Part shown: positions 50,701 through 64,000 of the stretch, piece after piece | How positions within the stretch are numbered: position 1 is the stretch's first letter | Layout of the letters: each line of letters opens with the position of its first letter | Source of the DNA: Ooceraea biroi | Lineage: Eukaryota; Arthropoda; Insecta; Hymenoptera; Formicidae | Assembly: GCF_003672135.1 (NCBI RefSeq) | Contig: NC_039508.1 | Location: 5,518,001-5,582,000, forward strand | Direction: 5' to 3' | DNA length: 64,000 nt | Made by a program: the position numbers and the translations under genes | Notes under the pieces: generated by a model | The model's input: only the letters and a program-made list of their open reading frames with translations | Told to the model about the DNA's origin: nothing | Database searches by the model: none

Positions 50701-52110
50701 CGAGGAATAACTATTAGCGCATCATTATAGAGTTGTTTGTGCATTGTTCAAGTGCTAATCGAGATTTCGCTCAATGCGAAATGATCTCACTCGATGCTCG
50801 TTGACAATGGCAATATTCTACAGCTCTACGTAAACTTCGTTTACATACGGCTAAAAATTCGAAGAGAATAGTGCCGCGCCGACAACGATATTTCAGAATA
50901 TTGACCGTTATATCCGAGGAAATTCATCGCTTCGATTTCGAGACGCAGCATCTCTGAGAAATATTGCTTTTATATAGTAAATCTGACGTTACTTCTCGGG
51001 ACTGTGTAGTGGCTCGTAAATCACAAAGCACGATTCCTATTATTTTCCACGTCTTTCGCGGTCGATCTCATTATTCGCCTCTTTTTCTCGCCTGTTGCTT
51101 TCAATTCAAGTATATTAAGTGTTATTTTTATTTATTTGCGGAAATATACATTATCACACACAAATCGTAAAATGTACGCGGATACTAAATTTGTAAATGT
51201 AATAAATGGTTGATGTATGATTTATATTAATAGCTTTATTATATTGCTCGTAATAATAGAATATAAAAATTGCATAATTATAAAATTATAAATTATATAA
51301 TTTACGTGGAATTAGGTATTGATTAACTATTATTCCATTATATATAATAATATATTTAAACGCAAAGTTTGTAATAGCTACAGTTTATTTTTCAATCGAT
51401 TTTTTGTATCAAAAATGTTAATGCTGCAAGCATTGTGGCTTTGTAGTGTGAGAACATTATTGTTATTACACTTATTATTTATTTCGCAATTAACAAATAA
51501 ATAATAAATTTTGAGGAAAGAAAGCCACACACAATATAAAATTTATTGTATTTATATTTTAAAAAGAACAAAAGTCATTTTTATGAAAAGTCAGTTTTAA
51601 AAGAATAAATCAATTTTATATTGAAGTTTAGAATTATACATTGCATAAAAGAAGTAGAATAGGAACTCGATATAAAACCATATATCACATTGATATAACA
51701 CTTATTCTTTTATAAGATTTGAAGCTCGGCCTCTTTAGAGAATAAAGTTATTCCGTTTCACGGCGGAAGTCGCCTTTCACAGTCGTGAAAAGTAATTTCA
51801 AACTTCTCGCAGAACTAAAATAAGAACGTATTTTCTTATTACTATCTGAGGGAATAATATTTTATTACATCCACGTGAACTGCATGTTTCTATGATGCAA
51901 TGCCTCTTTTTTTCTTTTTTTTATGGAAAAACAGCAATTATCATGTATCTCCATTATTTCAGTTTTTTAAACATTGCGTGGATATAATTGGAAATGTCAA
52001 ATGTTACGTGGATCACTTGTCACGTAGATCGCATCATGAATAACTTGACAGTGCATCGTTTGAAAATACTGATTGAACTAATTCCAACGATTGAAACACT
52101 CGCACGAACA

Positions 52111-52153
52111 TTTCTCTCTCTCTCTCTCTGTCTGTCTCTGTCTCTGTCTCTCT
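52111..52153. repeat. CT microsatellite with CTGT interruptions
   Basis: A CT run followed by TCTG-type units, an imperfect pyrimidine repeat. Confidence 0.93.
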
Positions 52154-52412
52154 TATCGATTGGAAATCAAAATTAAATGAGAACGATGCGTTCGTTACAA
52201 CGGAATCGAACAGTCTGGTATTATATCCCGTCGCTCGGCGTGTAACGAGCGAAACTCATCGAGAGTAAAATGGTAAAGGATCGTTGCATGCACCTGCGCG
52301 CCATGAAATAGTTTCCTGGATAAGGAATTTTCGTTGGCGAGATACTTTGTAGCTTGTAGCATACCCAGATGCCGTAAACTGTCGAAAATTAAAAAATCTT
52401 CCTTTCACGTCT

Positions 52413-52446
52413 TTCCGCATCTTTCCGCATCTTTTCGCATCGCTTT
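52413..52446. repeat. Imperfect tandem repeat, unit about 10 bp
   Basis: Three consecutive variants of CTTTCCGCAT (the third reads CTTTTCGCAT), followed by a partial unit. Confidence 0.8.
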
Positions 52447-53943
52447 CGCGTTCAGAATGTGTCCGACTATGCTTTTACCTGCCAATCAAGAAAATATATT
52501 GAATTCTTTTAAAAAATTGTACGAAAATTAATATACGATTACGTTTGTTACATTATGATTATCATGTTAACGCATTATCGAGATGCTCGCACAAGTTTCG
52601 CTCTTTGCGTAAGCTTATAGACGCGTAAGTTTATAGTTCGCATCCGTCTCTAAAGACGGTCAAAATGAAAAGTCCACGATTTGTCCGATACGTTCCTATC
52701 TCTCTTTCTATCCAGTTCAAATATTGTCATGAAATGCTCGTCACTAACCTTATACGAAATTGTTCGGCAAAATTCCTTCGTGCATACATTCTCGCGACGA
52801 CGCGGAAAGAATGAGAAAGTAAAAGGAACGATGATACGGTGCAATGATGCATGATCTATATTCGCGAGCGAGTCGGGAAGGTGCATCAAAGCTCAAACTG
52901 CAAGAGAGCGGACTTCGGGTAGATATTGCGAGTATTGCGATCACGGCAAATATCGCGCGTGGTTATTGTATCGAGTTGAGATTTTCCGTTCCGAAAAAGA
53001 ACGCTCATTTCCTTTCGTCCTTCGTCTCTCACGGCGCCGCGTTTTTCTGTCAGCTAATACAACAGTTAGGATACGAGCCCGGTAGAGTATATCGCCGTTC
53101 TTACGACGTTGTAGATTCTGGAGAAAAAAAGAAAAGCGCGTTTTTATATAAATGCAAATCGCGCTCGCGGAAGATGTCGGCGCGATTAGCGCGGGCGGCC
53201 CGGATTTCGGAAAATCGATCGCGGCCAGAGGATGCTTTCACGGTTTAAAATGCTGCAGGATGAGAAATGAATTATGAACGTGATAATATATAATTATTTC
53301 CGGCATATATAAAATATAACTGCGAGTTTTTCTGAACAGTATGCTGAGCGCCTCCGCTCTTGAATGTGTAAGCTCGCGTTAAAAATCATTTCACTAGCTC
53401 AGTTACTCAAAATACCGTTTCGTCGCCCGAAATATGCTCGGCTGCATCGAGTGTCATTAATCTCGCTTACCCTTTTTGCAGAATGTACACGTATACTATC
53501 CTCGCGCTGATCCATTATTAAATCAACTGCGCGTAAAAATAGCGCAGTATTTACCTGCAACATTCCTCATTCATAATCCGAAAAATCAAAATGCTAGCTA
53601 TACGATCTTAAAAATCGGTTAACAAATCTCTCGCAATATTATGTCCGAATCAATTGTATTGGTAAACAAAATGTAATTTCAAATTTAACATGGCAATGAG
53701 ATGATCAATTAATCAGATTGATTGCGCACTGCAATAGCTAAGACCGTCGTATATTGAATCTGTGTTTTTCACGTCGCACGGATTTGTTCAGAATATGATT
53801 TAATCCTGACCTATATTCCGCGGCATACGTTTGAGTATAATCCGATTAAATGTTGCACCGCAGCACATTGGATACGCTGTGACAGAAGGACTATTTGTTT
53901 TCGGTTGGAAAGAGAAGTTTGGCAGCAAGTAATATCAACGGAT

Positions 53944-53962
53944 CCTCTCTCTCTCTCTCTCT
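53944..53962. repeat. CT microsatellite, short
   Basis: About nine CT units. Confidence 0.9.
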
Positions 53963-55942
53963 TGAGATACGAGAAAGAGAGCCTGAAGTGCGTTCTCGGA
54001 CTCTCAACATTTGCTCGCACTGGGAGATATCAAATCTTGTTCGAAGTCCTCCGAAATAAGTTGTTCCGAGCCTTACAAGAAGTTTGCCTTCGTCTACTAT
54101 GGATGTTTCAGCGAAGTTCGGTGATTCATAAAATCTTATTTAATACATTCGCTTCCTGCGCTCCCTATCGCAAACTTCGCCTTTTAATGTCATTTTTAAT
54201 CTTAAATTATATTTATATTTTAACGTTTTAAATTTCTGTCTGCAGAAATATAGGAAATTCATTAATTGTATCAAGCATAAAGCATTGAGAATATTTCTTG
54301 AATTAGAGATCTATTAATGAAGCATAATTATATTGTAATTATATAACCATTTTGATGAATTAATTATTAGAATAGTAATTGTAACATATCTGTCCAACTT
54401 TTAAACTAATTATCACTAATTATCCATTAATAAAATCAAATAAAAAAAAACAGTCAAATTTCGAAGATAAAATAACATGCTTTTCTTGCTAAAGGTACCT
54501 CGCTCTGAAGTTTTTATAAAACATCATGATCAGTAATGGTAATCTTGTAATCGTCACACGTATTATTTCTCTGCTTAGCGTACGAGACAAAGCAATTACA
54601 TAGTCTGGAGATATACAGTTCCATTAATCCCATAAGGGGAAGTAATTACCTCACGGGAGCATCGTCTAACTTCCAGCGTTTTGTGGCGTCGCGAGGGTGA
54701 GGGATAACTTTGAAGTACTTCGCGCGCGTGTGTGACATGCACGACGCATGCTGTGTGCGTTTCCTTTTTCAACAATGTCGTAAGATGTATTCTGCCAAGC
54801 GCTCTGTGCATTCCGCGCGACACTCAAAGTACGAGAGCTTGATCATGTTTCCGTAATTAACGCATCCCAATATAGTGATCTTGGATTGATGCAAGTATTA
54901 CATAACGCTGCGTGTACGTGAACGCACATACGCCTGTGATTATTGCGTGTGGGGACGGGGGGAGTGGAGCAATTATGTTAACTAAATATATCTTATACGT
55001 ATGTGTACGTTATCGTATTTATTATTTTAATTGTACGTAATGTGAAGCTACGCTTATAAAGCCCTCTTTCGAAGGATTCTCTTTGGTTTCACTGACGATA
55101 TTAATTTTGGACTTTCATTTCGGCACGAAACAACATGCGTGTAATTCGATGTATAATTGAAGCCATTTTAACCCAGATGGATTTACATTACGCTCCAATT
55201 TCATGTTGTTTAATCACGAGAAATTGATGTCGCATTACAATAGCTTTTCGATTCCTTTTTGCATGAAGCGAGATTTACACGACGGTAAATTCGATGCAAA
55301 TATCGCATGGGAAAAATATTTGTGTCACTTCAAAGGTCCTCGTAATAAACAGAATTATTTTCCTGAAAGGGATACATCATACACGTCGAGTTATTAAGTT
55401 ATTAAATGAATGTTACGCATTGATCGCTATACATGGCTGCACTAATGGTCTGATTAATCAACTCCCGATTTACGATTTGTGAATTTCTTTTGAAATCTGT
55501 TTTAACATAAAGGCGATATAAAATTTCGTGAATCCGAGTTAGCGATAATTCATGTCGGCTCGGAGCTGGCGTCAATCCTACGGAACGCGGTCGATCTAGC
55601 GCGCGTGGAAGCTTTCGGAATCGCCCGGTTCGCGGATTATGCATTTCCGGATGTGTGCTCGGGGATGTTGGAAGAGAAGGACACCCTGTATACGTTATGC
55701 GTTGTAGGGCGTTTTATTTGGTTCGCGTCAGCGTTTCGCGATGCTGCGCTGCCGAATGAACTTCCGCGGCGCATCCAATGGCGCTTTATAGAGCGATATT
55801 CGGTGTCGTGGCGAAGTATTAGCGCGTGGAATAGTATTGCGCTGGCCGCTGGGTCAATGCACTTTTGGCACAACCGCGTGTACTCATGGCCTCTCTCCTG
55901 CGGGAGATCGTTATGCCCGTATAACACATATACGTGCGAAGA

Positions 55943-55979
55943 GCAAGAGAGAAATAGAGAGAGAGAGAGAGAGAAAGAA

Positions 55980-56003
<24 letters not shown>
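55943..56003. repeat. GA microsatellite, compound
   Basis: Two GA runs separated by AAAGAAAG, about 60 bp in all. It lies inside a CpG-richer block. Confidence 0.93.
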
Positions 56004-56010
<7 letters not shown>

Positions 56011-57069
56011 AATGAGTAAGTGCGCTCCCGCGTCTGGCTGCGGCGCAACGTTTGCTGCACATTTGTCGTGAGTGCGACATCGACACCGTCTTACGTTCGC
56101 AATCTCGATGAAACGGGAGCGGGCCAGCGCCTTATCTCCGCTGCAGAATTCCTCATTTCGCGAAACGGCCGTTCCGTTTTCATTTAATCCTGCCGCGATT
56201 ACTTTTCGCCGGACGAGCGTGTCTAACGCGCCGCCACGTTTCACCGCGCGGAAAAGCGCCTCCCGCTTGTCGGGCGTTAGGCGATAATACGCGTCGTCTT
56301 ATCGCTGATCCGGAATGGAAGCAGAAGAAGCAGCAGCAGAACTTTTGCGATCCCCGCGTGAGATCGGGAGCGCGTTCGTTTGTCATGAAAATTAAAATCG
56401 CAATTGGAAGAACTGGAAGCCACGGTTCGACGGTTGCGGAGAGCAGCGCAAAGCCAAGAGCATGCCGCATGAGTTAGCACCCGATACGAACGAACATGGA
56501 CATATAAATATTGTTGTATTCGTTTAAAAGCAAATACGGACTCTATAGTCTATAACGATTTGATCATGCACGTTATCGACGTTGATGCGATTCGCCGCGA
56601 TACAGCGTGCTCGCGAGCTGAACTGTTTCATCAGACCATACAGTTGCCCGGAGTAAGCATTAACGTGAAAAATACCCGAACGAAAGTTGTGCATATCCGT
56701 ACAGCGAGAATGGGATAATGAGCGCTTGCACTCGGAGCTCGCTCTTTCTATCCCGACCCCGACGCAGCCATTTTCCAGATATCACGCTATCAGGACTCTA
56801 AGTCCCCTTTATCCAGCTTGACGAATGAATTTTGAATGGTTTCCCAAATGCTTCTGTTTGAGCGGAGTCGGCCGGGCGACCTACATTCCGGATTTGCAAC
56901 GAAATATGTTGCGAAATGGGCTCTCTCTCTCTCGTGCATCATAAGCTTGAAAATAATAATTAAAAATTATAATAAAATTATTTTAAAGTCAATATACAGC
57001 AATTTATTGGATGGATTGGAAGATTCGTATGGATGGTTTTAACAAAACTCAAATGCAAAACTTGTACAT

Positions 57070-57310
57070 ATTAACTCTGCAGAATCTTTCATACTTTCAT
57101 TCTCACAAGACCTCAAAAATTATCTGGCCCAGTTTCTCGTCGATAAAATTCAAGCATTTTATGAGAGTGATATAATACAGCTAGCTGAGAGATGGCAATG
57201 AGTCATCGAAAAAATGATGCATATTTTTAGTTAAATAGAATCAATTCTTAATACAAAATTTTGCGTTTGAATTTTGCTAAAAAAATTCGCACACTTTCCG
57301 GTCCACCCAA
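57070..57310 (+). mobile_element. Degraded 3' end of an older mariner element
   Basis: Translation in the plus direction from about 57105 gives DLKNYLAQFLVDKIQAFYES, then IIQLAERWQ, stop, and in a shifted frame VIEKNDAYF, which is the C-terminal pattern of mariner transposases (compare ERWTKVVKQNGAYIS in the element at 29537). The segment ends with ...CCGGTCCACCCAA followed by TATA at 57311. Its terminal repeat is related to, but different from, that of the intact mariner. The left terminal repeat and most of the gene are missing; at least one stop and one frameshift are present. Confidence 0.85.
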
Positions 57311-58174
57311 TATACGCGTGAAAAGGAGATGGACAAATACAATCCGTACGATAGGTATTTACTCGTGAGGACAGTTTTACTATCTGTCTATCTATAAAAT
57401 TTCCAAACCGCGACGCGCATATTTTTTCTCGATGTTTTCTCGTGCAATATCACACAAGTGTAAGTTAATATGGAAAATGCAGAGTATACATCGCATATTA
57501 ACAACGCATATTAAAAAAAAACGTTACATGTTGCTTTTTGATATCTTTTGCAAATAGCACGCTGAATTTAAAATGATGATTTAAATAGGCATAAGTGGCA
57601 CCTTTCAAGAGAAATTAATCGAAACATTTTTATACGCCTTTGCGTACAATAAAGAACCGATATTGAAATAATCATTGTCTCTTATAGTCCGCTTTGGTCT
57701 GTTTGCTCGATAAAGGATGCAGCAACCACACTGCTTACAGCATTGTGCTGAATTACTCGCTATATATGCGCTCCGATGGCCCGACTTCGTCGATCATTTC
57801 TCATTTAAATACAATCGCTTCTATCAAACGGCTTGCCTTGAATACTCGATATTATTGTACAAGCATCTCCAACTTTTCTCTCTCGAAAGATCTACCGTTA
57901 ACAGTATCCCTTTTGTGCTAATAGCGTGCATTATTAATTCCGATGCCAATAGCATTTTTATTAATGCCATCGAAGTTACCTCGAAGAATCATATCTCTTT
58001 TGATTGCTAGATATTCTTCACGGAATTATATGGAGTGTAATACGATAAATCCTGGTAAAAAAAACAATTATATAAAATAATATCTGAACTGAAAATGCCT
58101 TCTATATTTCTCGGTTTTCCACGATATGTAAAAGTACTTATTTATGTTTGCGTGTATTATTATATTAAAAAATC

Positions 58175-58190
58175 TAGAGAGAGAGAGAGA
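58175..58190. repeat. GA microsatellite, short
   Basis: About eight GA units. Confidence 0.88.
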
Positions 58191-59539
58191 ACTTTAATAA
58201 TGTATCGAAACAGATAACACAGCAGATAATTCTGTATTTCTTTGTTAATTAATTACGTTCAACCATTGTCGGTGTGCCGCGATGATAAACCAAGAACTGT
58301 AATTTTCTTGCATATTACACATACACACGTTTCATAATTGCGTAATATTTTTTGGATTCAGAGCTGCAACCGAGAGATTCCGTGTTGGAGTAATAATGAA
58401 ATGTGCATTTCGTTGTGTATGTCGACCGCATACCGCTGCGAATATCCATTGTTCCAAAGGAGACCGCGATGCACCAAAAGCTCGCTTGTACCACTGCAGC
58501 CGATTGGAAAGCTCCCAGAGTCCGATGCATGGCCCATTTTTATAGAATATAACCGACAGAGGGATCATTCATCCTGCAACTCTCCAAAACTCATTGTTAT
58601 GAAATCCCTCATTTCTTGAAAAACACGTAACAGCGAAAAAATAACGTCGCCAATAGTCATCAAATTGTTGTTGTTTTTCAACGCGATAATTTCCATCTGT
58701 ATTGCCAATCGCGATTAACCGTGTCAAAATCTCAGTGGATCATTAGCAGTGCAACACAGGCTAATCGTATAATTAACTAAAGGCGCTCCACTATTCGGGT
58801 CGTTTATGAGCGGCCACAATTTACGAGAAAATCAGGAAATTCACGCACATCCTATTCTCTCCGTACGATCGTTTATTTGTTCTGTTGCGCGGAACAGTCA
58901 CCACTGACCATTCGCGGCGAACTGTGCGGACGACTGTGCGGCGAATTTCACCGCGGCATTTACACCCCGTCGTTTAATCTGTTCTTGTAAAGTTCAGTAT
59001 TATTTCAACATTTGTTCGTATCGCGGCTAGCTTTTGGTTGCGAATTTCCGCGTGAATGTACGTCACAAAAAATTACGCTGCAAGTAAATGAAAATTCAAT
59101 AGCCGAGCGCAAAAAGCACGTAATAAATGATTAAACTGCTGCTGAATTTTCCGCAAAAGAGCATTATCCTTTAGGTATTTACTGCTGGAATTTCACAGCA
59201 TAGTAATTTTCTGTGTCAAAAAACGTTTTTAAAAATGTTTCTAAAAATGTATCTTTGGCAGAGCGATTAATCAAAAATGTAAATTTCAATGTATATTGTG
59301 AGTTTCAATATATTTCATTCTATTGATCGTTGAAACTGATTTCAACATTCTCTGTCATCCGTCCTCTGTCATCATTCACGTTTAGCTTGTGTATTGCCTC
59401 TTCACTTTTAATTCATGGAATTTAGTTTTCATTATAATGGTCTCTCATTAATTTCTCAGTGCTCAATGCGCTGTCGATTCAATCGCATTCACTCGAATAC
59501 CTACTGCGAAAACATTGGACGATTTGCTCAGAGATGCGA

Positions 59540-60030
59540 GTACCGACAGACACTCGATTCTCTCACTAGTTCGTTCTGGAACAAGTCTATCGAGTCTAGC
59601 CGGGAAAAACGCTCGTGCGCTCATCGATCATCGTTGAATAACGACGTTTGCATCAAGCACGCCTCTTCGCGTTACCGAGAACCAGTGGGATTCGGCCAAC
59701 AATCGTTGTTCTGTACCGCGAGTCGACACTCGTCAAGTCACTGTTTCCTCTATCTCCCGCGCCGGGAAAATAGAAATATCTTGAGAAATAGTTGTAACGG
59801 CAGACACACTTGTGTCGCATCGTGTCGCGACATCGTCAGGAAGCGTCTGTGAAATCTGCAATAACCCTTCGCCCCTTTCAATAGCGCGAAACGTCCACGA
59901 CAGGGAAAACTTTTCCATCCCAAGTTGTCGGTTAAGGCTACTTGAGCGTCGCGACGATGACGTCGAGCGAGTGCGACGGCCTTGTTGTCGAGGTATACCG
60001 CGAGATCTCCCGAAGTGGTGTAAGTAAACG
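59540..60030. other. CpG-richer block, possible promoter or untranslated exon
   Basis: CpG density rises and frames stay open on both strands (59415-59852 plus, 59733-60173 minus) without any recognisable domain. Such blocks often mark first exons or promoters in insects, but no core promoter element or clear splice site ties it to the receptor gene. Confidence 0.3.
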
Positions 60031-61068
60031 GTGCAACGCAGATTCCTGCTTGGGTTGGACGAATAGCTTGGAACGATGGCAGTCGTGATCAATAACGTGA
60101 CGTTTCCAATGACGCGGATGATGCCACGAGGAAAGTCCTTCCGCCAAATTCTGAGCATAACATTCTCAAGCATTGTTTATCTTCTCGAGCCGATAAGATC
60201 ACTCGAGCTCGAGCGGAATACTCCTGAGATAATTTCAACGATTATCATCATTCTCGTGTTGGTGAAGCCGGAAAAAGACTCAAGCAGATAATAATGTTTA
60301 CATTAAATCGGTACGGTTTAATTTCTTCGTGCGTCTTTTCCGCGATGATGAGTAACGAAATTAGCGTCGTCTGTTCTGAATCGTTTATCGGAATCGCGTA
60401 ATTGATAATTGGATTCGTGCGCAACAGACCGGCTCTTCTAATGATTAAAACGGGCGGAAGTCTGTGCGTATTTAAGAAAGAGTACTGCCTAGTCTATTGT
60501 GTGAAGGAATCTGTGGAGGAAGGATCTTTTTGTTCAAAGAAGAAATTCTCAGACAAGTCATCGACAATATTAATTAAAAGGGTGCCAGCTGAGTACATAC
60601 TTTGCGGTCAAAGCAACCGTTTCAACAATGTTAATATTAAAGCCGGCTATCCTCATGCGAAGCGGCAGATTTAACCGGAGTTTATACCGCGCGTATTCCT
60701 CGCCAGCGTTAACGTATGTCCGCATAGGAAACGGGCAATTAAATTTGATTAAGCTTCATAACCTACGCGTTTCGCAACAGCACGCTCATACACGGGCATA
60801 CATCTCTAACCAAAAAATGTATGCGCGGCTTGGCGTTCTAGCTCTCTTTTTTTCCCCTAGACTCGCTGTTGTGCGGTAGTTATTATTCCGATGCACACAT
60901 ATATCACTACTTCAGCGTTTTTTTCCTGCGGTTAAATGGCTGTACACTTCTCGATACCGCTGTTATATATTTTATATACGCGATGTCGCGTCCGTGTATG
61001 TGAGATAGGATGAATTTGCGGTTGCATGATTGGCAATTGACGATATACTCAATTACGTTACCAATCTC

Positions 61069-61096
61069 CTTTTCTTTCTCTCTCTCTCTTTCGCTC
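61069..61096. repeat. CT-rich microsatellite
   Basis: CTTTTCTTTCTCTCTCTCTC-type pyrimidine tract. Confidence 0.88.
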
Positions 61097-64000
61097 TTAT
61101 ATGCATATAGAAATATGAAGCATGAAATATTTAAAGTCCCACATTGTTTTACACCGACAGTACAGTTTCCGGGAGAAAAGAATAATGTAAAGCAAAGCTC
61201 TTGAAAATGTTTTATCGTCTGTTCTCGCGTTTTATTTAAATTTCTTTCCGCTACTTCATTGCTTGAATTTATAGGATTATCATACAAGTATAAATCTATC
61301 AAATAATGAATGACGTTTAGTCTCACTATTTGCATTACAAATTATATATCGTATTGTTGCAAATATTCTCCATCGGAGCTGCGTTTAATTATACATTTGT
61401 TTACGACCACACAACATTATTAATTGCGTTTGCAGTTTGCTCTGTCACGGAGGGAAAAATAGCAGGCTTATTCTTTAGTTCCATTTCCGCATGTAGTAAC
61501 GTACATTAGAAGGCAGTAGTTAGAAAAGTAAGAACGCAGAGCGTGGAAAGAGCTTTCTCGTAACGTAGAAACCATTTCATACCGGTTACCATTCGTTCTT
61601 TTAATCTGGGATATGCTTATGTTGCACCTAGAATTCGTGCTACATTTGTAAAAAACTTTTATAAAATGTATAATATTTAAAGCAATGCATATACCTATAA
61701 TATTATACATGAATATTATATGAAAAGATCATCATCATTAGATAAATAAGAAATAAGTGATTTTTGATCGATTTACAAAGTCTTGTTTTATTTTTTATTT
61801 CATCTTCTCCGACAACACTGTGATAGTTAAAAGTTTGGATATTTTCTAGATACATTTTGTTATAAATTATATACACGCAAATATAAATTTATAAAATTCT
61901 ATAAAGCTAGATATTTCGCAAATTTCTCAATAGAAAAAGATAATGGTGTATCTTTAGATAAAATATTCTGCGTTAGTCAATGAATCACGCTTCGAGATTC
62001 TGCAGCAAATTTATATTCCCGATGGAAGAGGAGAAATCGTCATACTCTTCCGTTCTTTCAATGCTTTTTAAAAATTAGAACAAGGGGAACTATCGAGTGG
62101 TACCAATTCATCGGTAAAGAGGATAAAGGGAAGAAAAAAGGAATCGTTCAAGGTCATCCAAGTGGAGGATCTCTACGTTGCACCTCTTTCCAATCGAGCA
62201 CGAGTACCGTAGAAGTATGTGCTACAATTCATGATTGAGCTTTCCGTATTCATAGAAGTACTCTCTTAAATGTGCAACGTTAGCCTTCATCAAAAATGCA
62301 ATTAAAAGAAGATCGAATTCGCATACATTACGTTTGCTTTGTGGTGACATTTTCGAAATATCTCAGAAAATTCAGAGGAAAGTAAAAGCTACCTGAAACG
62401 TCATGGTCACTAGCAACGTTACAGAATAAATTATAACAAAAGTATTTGCCAGATATGCTCACGTAATATCGCGAAGTTAGTATGACTGCTGATTCTGCTG
62501 TAACATTTTGATTTTATCAAACTCTGGATTAATAAATTAATAAATTACTGTCTCAAGATATCCTTGTTTCGTGATATCGTGATATCGAGAACATCGTTGT
62601 TTATCAATGGCTTGATGTAGGGCACAAACAACTTGACGACTTGCTCCTCTTCGTTATGTTTAAGATGTAGCGGGAGAGATGAGATGCACAACGATACCCT
62701 ACGGCTGTTATTTTCTCATTACTCATAACTTTAGGCAAATTTAATGTATTAGTATATTATTGCACGGAGGTGTATAGTATGTACAGTATGTATTCTGAAT
62801 AAATATCACAAATACATATATCGTAATATTACTTCCGCTATACATACGAACAAACTGTCTTCCGTATATAAGCCGCGTGTTATGTAACGAGGCCCGTTAT
62901 ATTTTAAACATACTTGATGTAATTAACGTAAACACTTTATCAAATTTACTGCAATGGGAAAATCACTTGCCAATTATCAATTATAATTCGTCGTATCTTC
63001 CGATTTCGTTATTCTTTAAATTAATTTGGCTTTATGCGTTCAAATCCTGTTTTTATTAAAACATCGCGCATTACTAATCTATATAATGTTACCTATTCAA
63101 TCATAACTGTTGCGACAGCTGACATTTTCTTTTTCCTCCATGTTCCGCTTCGTTCTTCGTCTTTCCTCTTTTTATTCATGTAGCTATCTTTCCAGCTACC
63201 GTCTTGTGATGTCCATATTACTGTCAAAATATCAAGACAATTCGCTACGTCTGTTTTTGTAGAACAATTCGCTGTGCTTTTCAACCTAGTCTTGGCTTAA
63301 GAGCGTCCAGGTCGGATTATATAATCCGTTGTTTAATAATGGAGTAAAAATACGTTGTGACGCAGTGAAATACCGTCACGAATTGTTCGCCGAAATTTCG
63401 GATTAAAACGATCGAGCTGGCAGATCGAGCCGACAGCAACGCGCCTAGGTCTCTATACAGTAAATCACAGTTGTCTGTGTAAAACGTGTTGAAGGTACAA
63501 ACCTACAATGTTTTTTCGCATGCGGTTATCAACGTGCACAGTTATCAAGAGAGTGATCAATCGCGGTATCGTTTTTCCTATTGTTCACCGCGCAATGTTA
63601 CCGTCGATAGTTTAAAAAAAAAATGTTCCGTACTAATACGATTTGTATATTCTTTTACAATCATAGATTTTATATCGGAATAATTTTCTCTTCATATTAA
63701 GAATTGTTCTGGTCACATATAGGAATTACATAGAGAGCAAGTAAATATTTAGGTATTTTTCTTTAAAAATGTTATGTACATTTTTACTTGCAACGTAAAA
63801 ATCGATATTTATTACATTGCAAGAATTTTATATATTTTTTACTTAATTTTCTCTCATCTAAATTTAATAAATTTCATAATAAACGTAATTTTCATTTTTA
63901 TCTTAATTGCAAAAATTAAATTGATTAATTAATTTCTTTTCTCTACACAATTGATCAAAGATATTTTTTATGTTTCTAAACTTTTATACATGCAGTGAAA

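Larger units (their letters stand above)
35167..64000. other. No convincing exon: 5' intron, upstream or intergenic DNA
   Basis: The receptor needs at least one more 5' exon ending in phase 1, but none was found here that combines a start codon, a hydrophobic signal sequence and a good donor. Content seen: microsatellites, palindromes, a mariner relic, AT-rich stretches (about 36720-37010, 51180-51720, 54230-54480, 61700-61980) and CpG-richer blocks (about 55540-56480, 59540-60030). Open frames on both strands lack family motifs. Confidence 0.55.

Noticed and set aside
52844..53248. 134-codon plus-strand frame
   Set aside because: Lysine/arginine-rich without motifs, no splice signals; treated as chance.
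55605..56244. Overlapping frames of 134 to 149 codons on both strands
   Set aside because: They run through the GA microsatellite (giving RE or LS repeats) and are explained by low-complexity and CpG-rich sequence.
59415..60173. Two overlapping frames of about 145 codons, one on each strand
   Set aside because: Both lie in CpG-richer DNA with few stops by composition and show no protein family motif.
1..64000. CRISPR arrays, tRNA, rRNA, operons, bacterial-type systems
   Set aside because: No spaced direct-repeat array, tRNA cloverleaf or rRNA segment was noticed on either strand, and the gene structure is clearly that of an intron-bearing animal genome.

Overview
The window looks like nuclear DNA from an insect, most likely a hymenopteran such as an ant. 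Support comes from short Ig-domain exons with consensus GT/AG splice sites separated by introns of 0.2 to 10.8 kb, an AT-rich background that is unusually tolerant of CpG, GA/CT and TA microsatellites, and mariner transposons. There is no bacterial gene organisation and no operon, and I found no rRNA, tRNA or CRISPR array. The species call is an inference from these general features.

One host gene is clear. It lies on the minus strand, runs from 35166 down to base 1, and is open at both window edges. Eight exons (34977-35166, 26481-26635, 15553-15723, 14813-14974, 6690-6874, 2580-2730, 308-419, 1-87) join in one continuous reading frame at every junction. Together they give about 404 codons: three complete Ig domains and most of a fourth. 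Each Ig domain is encoded by two exons and is entered through a phase-1 intron. The product is an extracellular, probably glycosylated, multi-Ig cell-adhesion receptor of the echinoid/sidestep/nephrin-like kind. The exact orthologue cannot be fixed without a search. The signal-peptide exon (upstream, above 35166) and the rest of the receptor (remaining Ig/FN3 domains, membrane span, cytoplasmic tail) are not identified here.

The 8.3 kb intron that splits Ig1 (26636-34976) carries a nested transposon. The outer element (28857-32054) has inverted arms of nearly 500 bp and a perfect 9-bp target duplication (TAAATCACG), which suggests a non-autonomous Mutator-like or foldback element. Its arms hold TTGTGC motifs spaced 10-11 bp apart, and it contains an internal module duplicated about 298 bp apart. 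Inside it sits a mariner element (29537-30822) with perfect 31-bp inverted repeats, a TA duplication, and a DD34D transposase broken by one frameshift. A second, much older mariner fragment of a different family lies at about 57070-57310.

From 35167 to 64000 no convincing host exon was found. That stretch is either the long 5' intron and upstream region of the receptor gene or intergenic DNA. It holds microsatellites, GC/CpG-richer blocks (about 55540-56480 and 59540-60030), AT-rich blocks and several perfect palindromes. Most open frames throughout the window look like chance ORFs.
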